From assembly GCA_005880795.1 (NCBI GenBank), contig VBGP01000013.1:1-54756 (forward strand): 54,756 bases of DNA. Reading direction: 5' to 3'. The notes beneath the pieces are model-generated. The model was not told the origin of the DNA, searched no databases, and saw only the letters and a list, made by a program, of their open reading frames with translations. The position numbers and the translations under genes are program-made. This stretch comes from Chloroflexota bacterium (GTDB lineage: Bacteria > Chloroflexota > Dormibacteria > Dormibacterales > Dormibacteraceae). This document shows positions 52,311 to 54,756 of the stretch, piece by piece. The number at the start of each line of letters is the position of its first letter. The stretch's first letter is position 1.

Positions 52311-54145
52311 ACAACGGTGATCGTTTCGGAAATACAACCCTTGACGACGTCACAAACGATGACGTGATCGGTGCGCAGGAGGCCACCGGGCACTGTCGCA
52401 GAAACGGAGATCCCTCCCCCGCACGATGCCTTTACGTTCGGCAGTGATGTTGGTGAGTTGTTTCCCTGTTTATAGCTCACCGTGACCGTGCTGTTCGGCG
52501 TGAAGTTCGAACCCGTGAAGTTCGCCTGGCCGCCGAGCAAGACGCTCTGGCTTTGCGGGCTCAGCGCCAGAGCGTTGGAGTTGCCGGGACATGGGTTGTT
52601 TGTGGGCGTGGGGCTGGGAGTTGGGGGTGCCGATGTAGGTGTCGGACTCGGTCTCGGCGCCGAGGTCGGGGTCGATGTCGGATGAGGCGTCGATGACGCG
52701 GAGCTCGGAGTTGGGCGCGCCGTCGGAGTTGATGTGGACCCGGCGCTTGGCGTGGTGCCTGGAGATCTGTTCGCGATTGCCGTGGGTGATGCTTCGGCCA
52801 CGCCGGAGACGACGCGAAGGCCCGTCTGCGCGTGGCATGTGTTTTTCCAGCAGATCTTGACGACGTGATCACCGAGCGCGATGTCGCGCGGCACGGTGAT
52901 GTCGAGCGAGACGTCTCCCTTCGCGCCGGCGCGGAACGGATAGGTGTGCACGACGCTCCACAGCTGGATTTCGCCCACCTGGTCCGCGGGCACGCGCGTG
53001 GCGGTGACTCTGACTGTGTCGCCCGGCGCAACCGTGCTTGGATTCACGGCGATGGTCGTCGACGCCAGCACCGCCTGACAGATGCCGAGCACGAGAAGGA
53101 GCGCGAGAACCGCCGCGATCCCGAGCACCAGGCGGCGGTTGAGACGTCGCAGTCGCTTCGCCGGAGTTGGGCCGTCCTGACCGTTCGGCGAGGGGTATGC
53201 CATCGCGACCGTCGCGGGCTGCCCCGATGCCGCCACGCGCTCGGCCACTGCTGTGCGACCCATGGGAACCGTCGGCGGGACCGGCGGGGCCATCACCATC
53301 GTCCTGGCCACGGCAGGGGCGGGCGCACCTTCAAGCGCCGCGGCGAGCGCATCGACAAACGTCGTCGCTGAATCCCATCGCGCGGCGGGATCCTTGGCCA
53401 GCCCGCGCATCAGGACCGCATCAACCTGGGGTCCGAGGGATGGCTGTCGCGAGCTCGGAATCGGGGGCTCGCGGTGGACCTGCGCGTAGAGCAGCTCCAT
53501 CAGCGCCTCTCCGTCGAAGGGGATGACGCCCGTGACCATTTCGTAAGCGATCGTGGCAAGCGAGTAGCGGTCCGCCGCGGGTCCGACCTGGTGTCCGGTC
53601 ACCTGTTCCGGCGCCATGTAGGCGGGCGTGCCGGTGGTGACTCCCGTCATCGACTTAAGCGAGGACCCCTGCAGCAGCTTGGCCAGGCCGAAGTCCGCGA
53701 GGACGGGTGCGTCCTCGGCGGTCAACAGGACGTTGGCCGGCTTGACGTCACGGTGCACCACCCCATGGCCGTGGGCATAGTCAAGACCGGCTGCGATTCC
53801 GCGGAGGTACCTCAAGGCGGTGGCCTGCTCGAGGCTGCCGTGCGCCATCCTGGCGGCGAGGCTGCCGCCGGGGATGTACTCGACGATCATGTACGGCATC
53901 CCCTGGAACGCGCCGAAGTCGTAGACGTTGACGATGTTCGGATGGCGCAGCTGGGCGATCGCCTGGGCTTCGTGGCGGAAGCGGGCAACCGTGTCCGCGT
54001 CGGGCGTGATCGCCTGGAGCACCTTGACCGCGCCGGTCCGTTCCAGGTCGGGGTGGTATACGCGGTAGACCAGGCCCATTGCGCCCTGGCCTATGAAGTC
54101 CTGGACCTCGTACTGGCCCAGCCGGGTTCCGGTCGCGATCGACAC
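52307..54145 (-). CDS. Membrane serine/threonine protein kinase with extracellular Ig-like domains
   Basis: From GTG 54145 the 612-aa protein has a Hanks kinase domain (about 1-270): GQGAMGLVYR, the VAIK-like AVKVL, HRDVKPANVLL, ADFGLAK and MAPEQ. A juxtamembrane part leads to one membrane helix (RLVLGIAAVLALLLVLGI, about 335-355). The extracellular half has two beta-rich domains separated by a Ser/Thr/Pro-rich spacer rich in TPTS repeats. The layout is like PknB-type kinases but with Ig-like rather than PASTA domains. TTG 54208 is the longer alternative; CATAAT ends 7 nt before the GTG. Confidence 0.88.
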   Translation of the reverse strand: MSIATGTRLGQYEVQDFIGQGAMGLVYRVYHPDLERTGAVKVLQAITPDADTVARFRHEAQAIAQLRHPNIVNVYDFGAFQGMPYMIVEYIPGGSLAARMAHGSLEQATALRYLRGIAAGLDYAHGHGVVHRDVKPANVLLTAEDAPVLADFGLAKLLQGSSLKSMTGVTTGTPAYMAPEQVTGHQVGPAADRYSLATIAYEMVTGVIPFDGEALMELLYAQVHREPPIPSSRQPSLGPQVDAVLMRGLAKDPAARWDSATTFVDALAAALEGAPAPAVARTMVMAPPVPPTVPMGRTAVAERVAASGQPATVAMAYPSPNGQDGPTPAKRLRRLNRRLVLGIAAVLALLLVLGICQAVLASTTIAVNPSTVAPGDTVRVTATRVPADQVGEIQLWSVVHTYPFRAGAKGDVSLDITVPRDIALGDHVVKICWKNTCHAQTGLRVVSGVAEASPTAIANRSPGTTPSAGSTSTPTARPTPSSASSTPHPTSTPTSAPRPSPTPTSAPPTPSPTPTNNPCPGNSNALALSPQSQSVLLGGQANFTGSNFTPNSTVTVSYKQGNNSPTSLPNVKASCGGGISVSATVPGGLLRTDHVIVCDVVKGCISETITVV

Positions 54146-54186
54146 GGCCCCGATTATGCCGGGCGCTAGTTCGAGTTCAGACCGTC

Positions 54187-54756
54187 TTAACCATTCATTG
54201 ACTTCCAACCCCCGCGTCCGCCACGCCTGACCGCAACCAGCCCCGCCAGGATCGAAAGAGCGATCTCCGCGGCGGTCCTCCCTCCGAGGTCCAGGCCGAC
54301 CGGGCTCTGGATGCGGGCGATCACTTCCTCGGACACCCCCTTCGCACGCAGCGCCTCCAGGTGGTGGCCGGTGTGCCGGCGGCTCCCGACGAGCCCGATG
54401 AAGCGGGGATTGAGCGGCAGCACCGCCTCGAGAGCCTGCACGAGGTCCTCCGCGTCATGGTCGGTGTGCACGACATAGAGGTCGCCCGCCAGCGCTGATG
54501 GCACATCACGCGCCGACTCTGCCAGGACACTGCGGAAGCCAAGCTCGGGAGCCCAGCTCGCGAGCGCCCGGGCCACCGGCGTGGCAGCGAAGATGACGAG
54601 GGTCGGGGAGGCTGCGTACGGCTCGAGGTAAACCTCGATGGAGCCGAGGTCGTGCCGGTAGGTGCGCAGCTGCGGTGATGCGCTCGTCGCGATCGCGATC
54701 GCGTCGGCAACCGCGGCGGAGTCGAACTCGCTGCAGCCGAGCGTTCCCGCGATCGG
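54187..54756 (-). CDS. XdhC/CoxI-family protein, partial at window edge
   Basis: The open frame continues to the right edge, giving 189 residues. It has GTLGCSEFDSAAVADA (XdhC/CoxI N-terminal domain), then a Rossmann-like C-terminal domain (LVIFAATPVARALASW, VGSRRHTGHHLEAL, SPVGLDLGGRTAAEIALSILA). The family supplies or sulfurates molybdenum cofactor for xanthine or CO dehydrogenases. The N-terminus is beyond the window. The gene ends 41 nt upstream of the kinase GTG. Confidence 0.85.
   Translation of the reverse strand, partial: PIAGTLGCSEFDSAAVADAIAIATSASPQLRTYRHDLGSIEVYLEPYAASPTLVIFAATPVARALASWAPELGFRSVLAESARDVPSALAGDLYVVHTDHDAEDLVQALEAVLPLNPRFIGLVGSRRHTGHHLEALRAKGVSEEVIARIQSPVGLDLGGRTAAEIALSILAGLVAVRRGGRGGWKSMNG

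Overview
This 54.8-kb high-GC window is the replication-origin region of a bacterial chromosome. The content points to a soil or sediment lineage near Chloroflexota/Dormibacterota or deep Actinobacteriota. The gene set mixes actinobacterial traits (MshA-type glycosyltransferase, DciA-like protein after recF, helicase-nuclease fusion) with Chloroflexota-like ones (split glycine decarboxylase, FmdB zinc ribbon). The taxonomic call is an inference from gene content; there is no rRNA gene in the window, and I found no tRNA, CRISPR array, phage or insertion sequence.

Layout. 1-3.1 kb: two-component regulators, a GAF-HTH protein and a kinase split into membrane and catalytic genes. 3.1-9.9 kb (minus): a compact gyrB-plsX-fabF-gyrA operon whose 3' end carries the split kinase. 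10-14.9 kb (minus): a truncated sigma-like gene followed by gcvT-gcvH-gcvPA-gcvPB. 15-20.6 kb (plus): an NfeD protease, an SPFH protein, a CPBP protease, parA, parB and lepB. 20.6-24.5 kb (minus): M16 peptidase, then rpmH-rnpA-yidD-yidC-jag and a small unknown gene. 24.5-31.8 kb: an origin-like region flanking dnaA on both sides, then dnaN, recF, a DciA-like gene and a helicase-nuclease. 31.8-38.2 kb: two glycosyltransferases, a cytochrome c, a lipoprotein and a DUF4388-like protein. 38.3-45.4 kb: phosphatase, FemX-like transferase, an orphan response regulator, folK-folP, murE, thiG-thiE-thiS and a Nudix hydrolase. 45.5-49.6 kb: a phosphate/arsenate cluster (Pit transporter, two DUF47 genes, PhoU and a regulator-arsenate reductase fusion). 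49.6-54.8 kb: SRPBCC protein, rsmG, FmdB, lysA, a Ser/Thr kinase and a partial xdhC.

Three things stand out. First, a single ORF joins a PhoB-type winged helix with a degenerate receiver to a thiol-dependent arsenate reductase, beside phoU and pit. Second, several clear genes (rpmH, yidC, gcvT, the CPBP protease, and probably the fusion) have no ATG, GTG or TTG where their conserved N-terminus begins; rpmH and yidC appear to start at ATC. Third, about ten genes carry a -10-like hexamer only 5-11 nt before the start codon, suggesting widespread leaderless or near-leaderless transcription.
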